The notes under the pieces: generated by a model
Database searches by the model: none
Seen by the model: only the letters and a program-made list of their open reading frames with translations
What the model was told of the DNA's origin: nothing
Source: Buxus sempervirens
Taxonomy: Eukaryota > Streptophyta > Magnoliopsida > Buxales > Buxaceae
Length of the DNA: 64,000 nucleotides
Reading direction: 5' to 3'
Assembly: GCA_947561395.2 (NCBI GenBank)
Contig: OX387189.1
Location: forward strand, 23,436,329-23,500,328
Program-made: the position numbers and the translations under genes
Shown: piece after piece, positions 18,223 to 29,412 of the stretch
Numbering within the stretch: position 1 is the first letter of the stretch
How the letters are laid out: every line of letters begins with the position of its first letter

Positions 18223-19278
18223 TGGCATCAAGAATGGGGTAGTGTGCACATAGGTAGAATTACAACTGATTTTCACTGAAAAATAATTTAATAAATTATA
18301 CATGTATCATTTGGATATTATTTATTTCCATGTATCTCTGGGTAAATTTGGTACCTCTCCATGTATCTTGTATTGAGGTTTTGTTTATCCATGAATCTTG
18401 GAGTGAGTTCTAAATTATAATGGTGTATTTGGATTGTTTGGATTTATTTTGGATATTGGGGATGTTTGCTTTGTGTCTAACGAGCATAGCTTGTTATGGA
18501 TCCATAGTTTTCAAGATAGTGAAGTGGATTTTTCTTTGTTTAGTTAACCCCGTGGTCCATTTATAGCATTTAATATTGACAAGTTATCACGAGAATTCAT
18601 TGCATGTGTATAGGTAGAAGAAGGAGCATTACTGTTTATTATGCAAAACAAGCCATTGGATCCGAGTTTCCACCTAGCTAGAGCTTCCTTGACAGTGCAG
18701 TTTCTCCTTTTCTGATAATGCTTCTGTGATCTAAAAGCTCTCCTTCGTGCCTTCTTCTATTTTAGGTGTCCACTGTTGTGCTCACCCCTTACCCTTCTCT
18801 TTCTTCGTCTACTTTTTCTCCACCATTCTCCTCTTGTTTTCCCACAACGCTCCACCGTCTATCTTCTCTCTTTTTTTTATTTTCATTGTAATTTCTCCCA
18901 ACCCATGTGCTCTTCACTTCCTCCCTTTTCTCTCCAAGGCAACCCAATGCCACCTCCCCGTTTACTATCCTTTCTTTGCTTGCCTTTTTTCTCTTGGAGT
19001 GGGACCCCTTTTTAGAGGACAAGAGATGAGATTCCATCTCTCATCATTGATAAGAGAAGGAAACAAATCCTTATCTTCAACAACTCCTATCATATCATGG
19101 CTTTGTTTTAAATTTTTCTTCCTTATCAACAGAACCATATAAGATAACTTCGTTTTTTTTTTCCTTTTTCTTTTTTTTTTTCTCTTTCTCGGTTGGGCCC
19201 TATTTGTATGGGATTGGGTTCAACCCGACTGGGTTATCTAACTTCAATTGGGGTTCAGTCCAAATTGGGGTGTCTACA
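18223..19278. other. Repeat debris; possible start of a minus-strand LTR at its right end
   Basis: I see no gene. 18290-18560 repeats the 14280-14560 type. 18740-19190 is pyrimidine-rich and of unknown origin. The right end reads CCAAATTGGGGTGTCTACA; read on the minus strand this is TGTAGACACCCCAATTTGG, the start sequence of LTR families A/B. A degraded minus-strand LTR may therefore end here. Confidence 0.35.
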
Positions 19279-19686
19279 CATACAATTATAACTATCTACC
19301 ACTATTTTTATTTGCTAATTTATGCCACCCAATAGTTATAAACCCATAAAATCTGTCTTTTCAAACGTTAACTTAATTAACCAGGTAAAACTGAGTAATA
19401 TATCCCAACTAAAGGAAAGTAGGGTTTTTACTTGTTAGAACTTTCTTTTCGGCTAGTTTTCGAGAGAGATGGACAATTTGGTTTTCTTTATATATATATA
19501 TAGGCTCCTTGGGAGGCGTGCCAACAAGGCAACCTTAAAAACTGCCCGGAAAAAAAAAGTCTCCAACCACAAGAAGGTCGAACCAAAAAAAATGGAGAAC
19601 CTCCTGCAATGAAGACTCTCGCGGCTTATATAGGCAAGGGAAATGGGGTGCCGCTCACTTTGGCGCCCAGCTCAAGGTGAGCGCAT

Positions 19687-19717
19687 GCCGCTCGCCACGT
19701 TTGCGCGAGCGGCATAA
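19687..19717 (-). promoter_or_regulatory. GC-rich palindrome upstream of a TATA-like box
   Basis: Arms ATGCCGCTCG and CGAGCGGCAT are perfect 10-bp inverted repeats around an 11-base loop. Further copies of GCCGCTC/GAGCG lie on both sides (19650-19745). The position relative to TATATAAG matches the U3 palindromes of the other LTR families here. Confidence 0.5.
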
Positions 19718-19929
19718 TTATTACAAAACAATAAATGCCGCCGCTCGTTTGTTTTAAAACTCTGAAAATTAGGATATGGTCCCTGGGATATTTAGGTTTA
19801 ATATTATTTTATTCAGATATTTTCAAATTGGTCCCTGGGATATTTTGAATGTTTGGATATTTACGGATTTGATCCCCGAGATATTTTCCTGCGCAACTCG
19901 CCACGTGTGCAGCTTTTTGCCACGTGCGC

Positions 19930-20960
19930 AGATTGTCGGTTTTGCTGCTCGGGAATTTCGTCAGCTCATATCTTCTTCATTCGGGCTCCGATCTGGGCAA
20001 ACTCAGTTGCATTAGAATTGTATCGGAGCCCTCTATCCAATGACATAGGAGTAGGCCTCCGGATCGGATTTTAGCAGAAAGTCAACTTTTGGCTCTGCTC
20101 AAGTTTGACCGCCCGCAGAACCTTCATCCGGACCCCGATTCCTGCAAACTCAGTTGCGTTGGAACCGTGTCGAGATTCTCTATCCAATGACCTAGGGGTA
20201 GACCTCCGGATCGGATTTTAGCAGAAAGTCAACTTTTGGCTCTGCTCAGGTTTGACCGCCCGCAGAACCTTCATCCGGACCCCGATTCCTGCAAACTCAG
20301 TTGCGTTGGAACCGTGTCGAGATTCTCTATCCAATAACCTAGGGGTAGGCCTCTGGATCGGATTTTAGCAGAAAGTCAACTTTTGGCTCTGCTTAAGTTT
20401 GACCGCCCGCAGAACCTTCATCCGGACCCCGATTCCTGCAAACTCAGTTGCGTTGGAACCGTGTCGAGATTCTCTATCCAATGACCTAGGGGTGGGCCTC
20501 CGGATCGGATTTTAGCAGAAAGTCAACTTTTGGCTCTGCTCAGGTTTGACCGCCCGCAGAACCTTCATCCGGACCCCGATTCCTGCAAACTCAGTTGCGT
20601 TGGGACCGTGTCGAGATTCTCTATCCAATGGTATAAAGCTAGGTACTTGGCACGAAATTCGAGGAAAAGTCAACTCTTGGCTTTTCCTTAAGTTTGACCG
20701 CCCGCAGAACCTTCATCCGGACCCTGATTCCTGCAAACTCAGTTGCGTTGGAACCGTGTCGAGATTCTCTATCCAATGGTATAAAGCTATGTACTTGGCA
20801 CGGAATTTGAGGAAAAGTCAACTCTTGGCTTTTCCTTAAGTTTGACCGCCCGCAGAACCTTCATCCGGACCCTGATTCCTGCAAACTCAGTTGCGTTGGA
20901 ACCGTGTCGAGATTCTCTATCCAATGGCATAAAGCGAGGTGGCCAATTTTCACTTGATCA
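19930..20960. repeat. Tandem array, period 147 bp, about seven units
   Basis: Units contain AGTCAACTTTTGGCT, TTTGACCGCCCGCAGAACC, TTCATCCGGACCC, CTCAGTTGCGTTGGAACC and GATTCTCTATCCAATG. The unit boundary GCAGAAAGTCAAC occurs at 20074, 20221, 20368 and 20515, then in a variant form near 20662 and 20809, so the period is constant at 147 bases. The first unit (from about 19930) is the most diverged. The last two complete units share the variant GGTATAAAGCTA..TACTTGGCACG, showing recent unit-by-unit copying. Confidence 0.85.
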
Positions 20961-21052
20961 AAAAGTCAACTTTTCACCCCTTAGGGTTTGACTTTCTGTC
21001 CAGGGTTTGTATTTTTGGTTTTTTGTGGAAGCGCAAAAATGAGGTGCTTACA

Positions 21053-21664
21053 GTCGTAGCCGCCTGTTTGACTCCTCTGCGCCGAGAGATGGGCCGCTTC
21101 ACCATCCAGTTCTCGTACTCTATCCTTTTCCTTAGGAGCTGCAGAGATCCCAGGAGAGAGACTGAGGTGGTGGCCGAGGCTACTTCTGCTGCTGCAGTTC
21201 CTGAGTCAGCTGAGATGCCAGAGGCTGTGCCTGTATCTGAGACTGCTCCTGTATCTGAGCCGGAGACCGCTCCTGAGACAGCGGAGGGTGACTCAGAGGC
21301 TCCTGTGGTTCCTGAGGTGACCGAGCCCGTGAAAGAGGAGGATATGCCAGGTGTAGCTGAGCCTGAGGTGGCAGAGGTGCGTGATGCAGCGGATCCCACA
21401 GATCCCTCTCTTGCTGCCGAGGATTCCCGGGTTCTGGAGTTGGTCCCTTTGGCGACGGATACTTCAGTCTCCTGCTTCATGGACCTGTCCTGGGATGATC
21501 CAGTCCCAATTCCAGCCTCTTCTACCGATCCTGCGCCTCCTGCAGACCCAGAGCCTCCTGCTGGTCCATCTTCACTTGGCGAGCCATCTTCTCCTGCTAG
21601 CCAGCGCTTCTCAGTTCATTTTTTCATCCGGCAGCGACGGCGAGGTCGAGGCGAGGGGGATTGA
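21053..21664 (+). pseudogene. Remnant of a second PMD gene: last exon only
   Basis: The open frame to the TGA at 21664 encodes an acidic Pro/Ala/Glu/Val-rich segment (repeated SEPETAPETAE-like phrases) and ends in a short basic tail RQRRRGRGEGD. This matches in composition and position the last exon of the PMD gene at 7713-10588. All upstream exons are missing. It lies 476 bases before a DUF7745-like start on the same strand, the same gene order as in element 1 but mirrored. It is therefore a remnant of a related element inserted on the minus strand. Confidence 0.6.
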
Positions 21665-21884
21665 CTTGTAGGAGATAGGTTTAGATTAGGATTTATCTGA
21701 TATTTGTATATAAAACATGATGTATCCATTTGCAGTTATATGAAAAAGAGAAAATTATTTATTTTTGTTTCTTTTCTTGTAATTTTTTGTTCTTTTGTGT
21801 ATGTTTATCATGTTGCAACTGCTATACAGGTAACAGGTTTTTTGGGGAACTTGACTTATTAAAAGAAAGAAGAAAAAACTGTTT

Positions 21885-22075
21885 TTGTGCAAAAACCGTA
21901 CATACAGGGCGGTTATGCAAGAACCGTGCTTATCCCGCGGTTTTTAAACTTTGCGGGAATGCAACCGCATTAAGTGCGGTTCAGGCATAACCGTTCTGTG
22001 TATGCAGTTTTTGCCCTTAGGTTATTTTAAAGCCGCGAATTGCGGGCAGGACGTCATTTTGACGTATTGCTTAGG
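21885..22075 (+). promoter_or_regulatory. Palindrome cluster upstream of the DUF7745-like remnant, core AACCGC/GCGGTT
   Basis: The cluster includes AACCGCA-TTAAG-TGCGGTT, CGGTT...AACCG, AACCG...CGGTT, CCGC-GAATT-GCGG and ACGTC-ATTTT-GACGT. It takes the place of the ACGGGC cluster found upstream of the homologous gene at 7255. The core bases differ but inverted pairing is kept. Confidence 0.5.
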
Positions 22076-22139
22076 TCAGAAACCCCCTTTTCGGCAATTT
22101 TCTCTCTCCTAGCTGCCTTTAGTCCAATTTTGCCCATTA

Positions 22140-22553
22140 ATGGCTTCTGATTCAGCTTCTGTGCCCTCTTCATCTTCTGTACCTGAAACATTAACACTTA
22201 GGCCAAAAATTAGGTCCAAACCTCCCAATTTGACTAGGTATGCCATTGTAGATACTTATTATGAGAGGTGGGTTGATTCAATGACCCCACAAGATGAGAT
22301 AGATTGGGATTCCGCCAATCTAGGCCACCTTCTCTCAATCCCAAAGGTTCCTTTAAAATGGGAAATCATAGAGGCATTGATTGGGCACTGGGAACCCCAA
22401 TTGAACCTCTTTAGGTTTGGGGAAAAAGAGATGACCCCTACAGTCGAGGAGGTTGAAACCATCCTCAACCTTAGGTTCTCCAAGAAAGTAGTCAACCCAC
22501 CTCTCAAGCCAAGCTTCAAAAAGGAAGCCTCCACCTTTTTAGGAATCATTTGA
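22140..22553 (+). pseudogene. Truncated DUF7745-like gene, related to 5480-7255
   Basis: The 137-codon frame starts MASDSASVPSS and then follows the element 1 protein closely: RSKPPNLTRYAIVDTYYERW, LGHLLSIPKVPLKWEIIEAL, EMTPTVEEVETILNLRF and FKKEASTFLGI. It then runs into a TGA, where the element 1 protein continues for another 390 residues. The break near 22545 is where unrelated sequence begins. It confirms the true start codon of the family and shows the gene belongs to more than one element. Confidence 0.75.
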
Positions 22554-24026
22554 ACATGTTGGAGAAGCGGATCGAACTGCTAGACTCACTTCCAAAGAAT
22601 CGGCCTAATGATTATCGTCTTGTATCAGCGAAATTGGTATGTAAAGAACTATATAGTGTCGATGTATTACAATGACTTGATATTGAATGGTGCAATTGTC
22701 ATTGCAGACAAAGTTTTTTGCTGCTGTCTTTGAGGAGCCTAAACCTGGTTGTGCAAGAGAGTGCAGGAGTGGCCACTCCAGCCTGTGTATGTGCCTCGTC
22801 AAAGTAGTGCGTAAGTTCCCAACTTTAACACTCATGTGTTACCATAAGTTACATGAGCATACATGTGATATTGGATAATGCCCTTACGTTGCTTACATGG
22901 CTACTTCCATTGACTCCCAATAACCAGGCGTATTTCCACTTATTTGCCGTGTCTACCTTGTCTTGATTCCTTCCATTTGTTGTGTAGTGACAATTGCAGT
23001 GTATTTGTAATGAAGTTCATGGAATATTGAGATGGGCATCAACTGTCGACTAGGTTTGGGCAGGCAAGTATATATTTTCCTATGCAACTTGATGTGGTTA
23101 TGACTTTCACATTTTTCTGTAGCAACTGTTTCATTTGAATTGTAACAGGAAAATATTGGATACTTTCGAAAGCAATTGATAGCATACCTGATGCTTCACC
23201 CTGCAAATGAAATCAAGTACCCGTACTAATTGTGTGTTTCCAACTTGTGAGTATATAGTTTTCTAGGCATTATTATTTTGGAACCTTAACCTTTTTGCAA
23301 CCAAAGGAATGCTATTTCAATTTCTTACTTGGGCCTTTGTCAAAATTAAGGTTATCAGCAGTGTCAGTGACTAGGTTGCATAAAGTACGTTCTTGTTGAG
23401 CCCAAGGTGGAAGGATGAAGTTGGAGTAACAGATGCAACGGATAAGATTGTGAGCCTCCATGTTGTGTCCACCCACAGGTGTGTTGTTGGTTGTTAACAC
23501 AAAACCACTGAATAGGAAAAGTTGATGCAAGGTTGCAACAAATTATTGAATTTTGAATAATTAATGGCATCAGACTAACACATTTTGTGTATTTAGATCA
23601 AATTATTGTTTAGAGCTCAAAAACAACCAACAAAGTGCTTATTTAGATCAAATTTTATGTCATAGTGTGTATTCCTTAGCAATTATAGTGAAGTTTGTTG
23701 TTTCCAATGAGTCGTAGATTTGTGTATTAAAAGGTCTTTTGTAATTGTCTCTGTTAGTTATTGCCTATTTTCCTTTTTTTTCTTTTTTTTTTAGTTTGTT
23801 GAAACTTAGTTTTATTGTGTATACATGCAATATTGAATTTGTTGAAAGAGATTGGGGCTAGCATTTTTGTTTTGTTGTAGTATAAACTATAAAAAAAAAA
23901 TTTCTTTATTGCCTTTATTTTTTTTTTTTTTGGAAAAGGCCAAGAATTCAATATTGGGCAACTTGTCAATTTTTTCCTCAATTTAACACGAAGATTTAGA
24001 TATTTTAATCTTTTGAAAGCCAAGAA
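22554..24026. other. Unassigned stretch, AT-rich
   Basis: Two exon-like pieces are suggested by GT/AG borders (about 22556-22637, and about 22709-22808 ending before GTGCGTAAGT). They have no domain I recognise and may be gene or transposon fragments. From 22810 to 24026 the sequence is AT-rich with T- and A-runs (23768-23793, 23889-23901, 23916-23933) and no convincing coding region. Confidence 0.3.
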
Positions 24027-24860
24027 TGATTTAGATTGTTCTGCTCAAGTCCCACATATGCTACGCTCGAGTCCCATGTATCCTATGCTCGAGTCCCTGA
24101 TATCCTACGCTCGAGTCCCATGTCCATAAAATACCTTGAGTTCTATATTAATGCGCTTGAGCCCTACGTAAACTAGCTCGAGTCTCACGTATACAACACT
24201 CAGGTCCCACATATCCTAAGCTCAAGTCCTTTGTAAAATACCTTGAGTCCCATATTAATGCACTTGAGTCCTACATATGCACCACGCGAGTCCTACATAT
24301 CCTACACTCGAGTCCTACATATCCTACGCTTGAGTCCCACATATCCTAAGCTCGAGTCCTTTGTAAAATACCTCGAGTCCCATATTGATGCGCTTGAGTC
24401 CCACGTATCCTACGCTCGAGTCCCACATATCCTACGCTTGTGTCCCATATATCCTAAGCTCGAGTGCTTTGTAAAATACCTCGAGTCCCATATTGATGTA
24501 CTTGAGTCCCACGTATCCTACGCTCGAGTCCCACATATCCTACACTCATGTCCCACATATCCTAAGCTCGAGTCCTTTGTAAAATACCTAGAGTCCCATA
24601 TTGATGCGCTTGAGTCCTACGTAAACTAGCTCGATTCCCACGTATCCTATGCTTAAGTCCCACATATCCTACGCTCGAGTCCCACATATCCTAAGCTCGA
24701 GTCCTTTGTAAAATACCTCGAGTCCCATATTGTGCGCTCAAGTCCCACGTATCCTACGGTCGAGTTCTTAGTAAAATAGCTTGAGGCCCATATTGATGCA
24801 CCTAAGTCCTACGTAAACTACGCTCGAGTCCTTAGTAAAATGGATTTTTTTTTATGGACC
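24027..24860. repeat. Tandem array of a 21-22-bp unit with CTCGAGTCC core, higher-order period 108 or 130 bp
   Basis: Nearly 40 copies of a unit of the form TACGCTCGAGTCCCACATATCC cover about 830 bases. The phrase TTGTAAAATACCTCGAGTCCC marks higher-order units at 24231, 24361, 24469, 24577 and 24706, spaced 130, 108, 108 and 129. That is five or six monomers of about 21.6 bases. Because 108 is divisible by three, one frame stays open as a 36-residue repeat, but this is a by-product. The array ends about 100 bases before the TATA box of the GRF gene. Confidence 0.85.
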
Positions 24861-24950
24861 TTAGTAAAATGGATTGAGTCCCGTATTTTTGGCCCTCGCA
24901 TCCACTAATACAGCCAACGTGTTTCACGTGGGCCGGACTTCCAAATTCTT

Positions 24951-24958
24951 TATAAATA
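24951..24958 (+). promoter_or_regulatory. TATA box of the GRF zinc-finger gene
   Basis: TATAAATA lies 51 bases before the ATG at 25009, with a short AT-poor leader between, which is a normal plant core promoter layout. Confidence 0.6.
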
Positions 24959-25008
24959 CGAGTGTTTCAAGCAAGCAAATTGTGCGTTACACACTTTGAG
25001 AAGGAAGA

Positions 25009-25681
25009 ATGGAAGTTACGCCAAAGACTACCGATCCCCACGCTCGAGTCCCATGTCCATGCGGGAAAGGGATGCTTAAAAGAAAACTCTCGCACACCTC
25101 GCATAATCTAGGGCGCTATTTTTTCACTTGTCCATCGTCCATAAGTATGCACTATTACAAATCCAGCCATTCAACTATTATAAAACTGTTTAATGTGTCT
25201 TCTTTCTTACAAAGCAATGGTGGGAATGGATGTGGATATTTTGTTTGGTGCGATGAGTTATTTCTGTACGAATGTAGGAGGGGACCATACCGTGTGTTGA
25301 CCGCAAAAACTCCAACAAACAAAGGGAGAAGGTTTTACCGGTGTCCTTTTGAAGTATTTGTGGAGTTATATATAGCACTCAAATGCGTTACTTCCACATG
25401 ACCTATTTTGCAAAATAGGGACTTCCTAATTGATGCGCTTCTTATCATTGTATTTCCAGGGCGAACAAAGCTGCCATTTCTTCTCTTGGTTAAACGAAGG
25501 TGGAGTAGAAAATGGTGAATCGACGAATTCATGCGATACAGAAAACACTGAACAAAGGCAGGCAAGAGCATGGGAACTAGAACAACGACTATTGCAGGAA
25601 GAGCATGGCCATGCGAGAAGGATGTCTGACATATACCATGAGTTGCTTCACGACATTGACAAAGTTAAACTAGATGAATGA
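25009..25681 (+). CDS. Small protein with two GRF-type zinc fingers and a coiled-coil tail, three exons
   Basis: Exons 25009-25136, 25215-25353 and 25460-25681 (introns 25137-25214 and 25354-25459) give about 162 aa. Splicing is chosen so each finger is complete. The first reads CPCGKG...GRYFFTCPS joined to NGGNGCGYFVWCDE. The second reads YECRRG...KGRRFYRCPFE joined to GEQSCHFFSWLNE. These fit the GRF zinc finger, a single-strand nucleic-acid-binding fold. The tail is helical (EQRQARAWELEQRLLQEEHGH). The first intron donor (GTCCAT) is weak, so that exon edge is less sure. Such small GRF genes are common as transposon cargo in plants. A 21-base piece of the upstream tandem array lies inside the coding region at 25040-25060. 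Confidence 0.72.
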
Positions 25682-26214
25682 GTTGGTTTGCCGGTAATTA
25701 AGATGCATGTTTGGTGGAGTTATCGTTGTGTTTGGTTAAAAAGTACTGCTAAAAGTATACTTATGTTTTTTAATGAAAGTACTGTAGTGTTTGGTGGAGT
25801 TCCCACCTAGAATGCAAAATATCCTCCTGCATTCACCCGCATTTCTCCATCACAACCAAACATCCCTCTTAGGATCCTAACTCATGAAGAACAATGACAG
25901 TGTTCCATCATTGGGGAGATCACATGCATCAATGAGTTGCCTAGAAGAAACCACTTTGCATTACAAATTGTAAAAAAATATGACCATATGCTCAACCACT
26001 TTGTAGGCTTCCAACATTCAATGTAAAATCAGTTACATTCATTGCTGAAGGTGGCCCCTCTAGTACCCATCACATGCCATAGCTATCCCCACATTCACAA
26101 AATGAAAACAACAGATCCCACCTCACAAATTGAATTTGATTGGTGCTGCAACTGCATATAAAAAATACTCATTCAATCAATAAAAAACACGTAATTTACA
26201 TTGGGCATTCTTAT
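25682..26214. other. Spacer between the GRF gene and the minus-strand gene
   Basis: No gene seen. 25690-25870 has short phrases such as GTTTGGTGGAGTT repeated at about 25709 and 25790. It is the meeting point of two convergent genes and so holds both 3' ends. Confidence 0.35.
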
Positions 26215-29200
26215 TGGATCTCTTCAAGCTCTTCATCATCTCCTCTCTTACCTGCTTGCTCCTTCCAATATGCCACCAACTTCATTAAGCGAGCAACTAC
26301 TTTTGATGGAATGTTTTTACTCGGGGAGATCACAGTTAACCTCACTCTTGATGCATACCTGCATGGACATGATCAAAAAATCAGTTACTCTTATTAACAT
26401 GCCAACCCTACATAAAATCACTACAAAGCAATAAAGCTGAGTGCATTGATGATTACGAATACAAATAATAAAGAAGTTGATTGGCATGTTGGTATAGGTA
26501 TGGACTTCCATGGGTCACCAGATCCAAACCTGTTGAGGGATTGTCATTACAAGAAGTCATCACATCCAACCTTCTCAAGGAAGTTATCTCCATCATGGTT
26601 GTACAACCATCTTCTGTCGCTGCTTTGCAGTATTATACCATCTTACCAGCAATGCAAATTTTCAATTTTGGAGGAAAAAACAAAAAGCAGCTAACTAAAA
26701 TTTGTGGTAAAAAGTTTTCCAAATTTTACAATGTAAATGGTCCTGAGCATCATGAAGCCAAAAACTATACTATGAAATATATCGAAAGAAAACATTACAA
26801 ATTTTTATCCCCATGAATACATAAATATTGCTACCTTAGTTAATACTTTTAGCACAAACAATGGTGATTACAATCAGAGACGCACCAACAAAATTCCCAT
26901 GGTTGCCACCTAAATACATTTCAACAATCTTATCGTTTTGGAAATTCTGCTCTGAGGCAATCTTTCTGCAAACTTTGATTTTCCAGTTTGCACGTTTCAT
27001 TTGTTCCTTGTTTTCCCTATCCTGCCATTCAATTAAAGGCCTTAGAAAGCAATGGGATGTACTGAAATGTTGACATATAAACATCATATGAACCTGAGGT
27101 CAAATGAAGGTACAATTATGTGCTTCAGATTTGTGTGACCCAATAGCATAAAGTTTCAAGCCAACAATCCTATAAACTAATTTACATTTGTGTGAATGAG
27201 GAGTTTTTTTATGTGCTTCAGATTTGTATGACCCAATAGCATAAATTTTGAAGCCATGCTTTTAGTGATTTAAATCTAAATTAAGAGAAGCCCTTGGCTG
27301 AATGAAAAAAACCAAGCATGAGCCAATACAACCAAACAAAAACAAAAAGGGACTTACACATGTCCCTTACAAATGTCCAAACATTGCTCTCTTTTCTTCC
27401 TCATTTTGCAGCTGCACCTGCATTCACAGATTTCACATTGACTTAAGTAACTATAAAGATTATGACGAAACAAAACAATCGTAATAACAATAACAACAAG
27501 CACATGTTAAGTATTTATACAATTCTGAATAATCTTTTCTAAAGCTCTTGAGTTATGATAAAAGTCAATTCAAGTGTAAGAACTATATGGGCACCGTTGT
27601 ATTTATGGGTATTGCATTACCTTCAACGAACATAAAATAGTGCAAATCCTAAATTTTTACTGAGTAGTTCTATAAATACATTCTACAAACATAAAAGAGT
27701 GCAAATCAAAGTTCAAACCATTCAAAGCTTCAATATCATGCCCAAATGCAAACTTCAATAAAATAGTTACTGTATAATATTAGATAAACTAATAATATTT
27801 TTTGTCTACTGCAAGTCAGGAAGTCTGCAAGATTTGGTTTTTGGAAAGAGGACCAGGGCAAGTCATACCATGTTGTCCACCCATTTGGGATACATAAGCG
27901 ACAGCCATCTCGTACTCGTCCAGCATCATGCGCAACGATGCACGCATGCGATCCAACTCTTGTTGGGATACCTAACAATATCCAACTCATACTTTAGAAC
28001 ACTGTAAAACATGTAAACACCGCCGACGACCCACGTAGGGGGTGACAAGTCTTACCGGATCAAGCCCTGGAATATGTCCTTCATCAACAACATGTCTAAC
28101 TCCTTCCTCAGCACGCACTGTGAGTGGTACCACCTACATGGATTACACTATATTAATAACTCATCCACCGTAGACCATGTAGAATATGAACAAGCATAGA
28201 AAATGATGTTTAACCTCCCCATTGCCGTAACCGCCTGCTAATTTTTCAGCCTTCTCCCATGACTTCACACGGCCGTCGTCCCACCACCCCAAACATGGCG
28301 TTGGATGACTCGAGTCACTCTCACCAACCCATACAACTTCATAATAGAAAAGTGGAAAAGTTAAAAAAACCAAGGAAACCAAAGAGTGCAAATCATCATT
28401 TTACTTGCCGCATTGAACCAATACAACCAAACACAAAAAACGAAGCAGGGACGAACATACCTGTAAAAAAAATGAGGCATCCACCAATGTTGGACTTTTT
28501 CTTTTCCTGGTAAATCACAATTTCGTTAAACAACACATCAAGTACAAAAGTAGCCCAATTACAGTGACCAACCCTACTAATATCAGCTACGGCATGCAGA
28601 AAATGAAGCTTAATGTGCGGGTTTGAACCCGGGCATAACAGAGATCCCACAAGATATAGTACGAATGCCCGTTGGAAGGCATGGTCGGACCCTAGAGTGT
28701 CCAGTCTAGACTCTATATCGTGTAGTGCTATACTATGCCTATCAAAAGTAAAGCTTGCATGAAGCTGGGCAAGCTGCTCACTGGGTTCATCTATGACAAC
28801 TGCGGGGCCTTCACTCCTAAGGCCCAAGATGGTACTCACATCGGTAGGGGTAATGGGGACAACCGAGTGACATACCCTCAAACTACGACTATCTACATCG
28901 ATGTGGTCCACTAACCAGGCGCAAAGCTTCACACAAAGGGATGTGCAGCGCATCTGGAGAAGAGAACCAAATCCTATCTCAACAACTGCACATCGCTAGT
29001 CATCGTCAAGCAAAGTCACGAAATGCACAAATCACTTTGGGGAGCATCTTGTTCCCAAAGAGACCTACACTTATATAAACGTGTGTTAGTATAACGCAAA
29101 TGCATACAAAACATTGATAATGTTCAAGAAATCATATTATACCTTTCCCCTTAATTTTAATTTTGGAGAAGGAGCATCTGCCAACCACTTTGTCATTCGT

Positions 29201-29412
29201 CCATTGTATATGTCTTTGTACTTCTGCTTCGCACTATCATCCATCGCTTTCCAGAGCCCTTGTGCCTCCTATGTGATCTACAAAATAGAAATATTGCATA
29301 TTTTGTACAATTGAAACTATATACATTATCAACTGATATAAAGTACTTTAACCAACTCATGGTAGTGACATTTATGGAAGACCAACTAACTTGGCACTTT
29401 TGAAGTTAATCA
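26215..29412 (-). pseudogene. Decayed gene of a plant transposon: HMG-box-like N-terminus and DUF1985/PMD-like domain (downstream part)
   Basis: Exons seen on the complement: about 29280-29133 (EAQGLWKAMDDSAKQKYKDIYNGRMTKW, like the end of an HMG box); about 29068-28461 with EIGFGSLLQMRC, LCAWLVDHIDVDS, ITPTDVSTILGLR, AFVLYLVGSLLCPG and NIGGCLIF, the pattern of the DUF1985-like domain often seen fused to Ulp1-type proteases; then smaller exons near 28345-28217, 28135-28056 and 27971-27872. Exon-like pieces at about 27060-26900 and 26370-26215 may be the end. In-frame stops occur in the first exon here and twice in the second (near 29019 and 28995), so it is broken. The start exon is at 47579-47670, cut off by the LTR insertion at 29413. 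No protease domain was found. Confidence 0.6.

Larger units (their letters stand above)
19279..21052 (-). repeat. Probable degraded minus-strand LTR with a 147-bp tandem array
   Basis: On the minus strand the segment begins TGTAAGCACCTC at 21052, next to the PMD-gene remnant at 21053. This mirrors the place of the 3' LTR in element 1. A minus-strand TATATAAG box lies at about 19626-19633, with the palindrome ATGCCGCTCG/CGAGCGGCAT (19687-19717) just upstream of it. The far LTR boundary is not clear, so this is a tentative call. Confidence 0.4.

Noticed and set aside
24243..24629. Open frame of 128 codons with a 36-residue repeat
   Set aside because: It follows from a 108-bp higher-order repeat whose length is divisible by three; the composition is that of the DNA repeat and no domain is visible.
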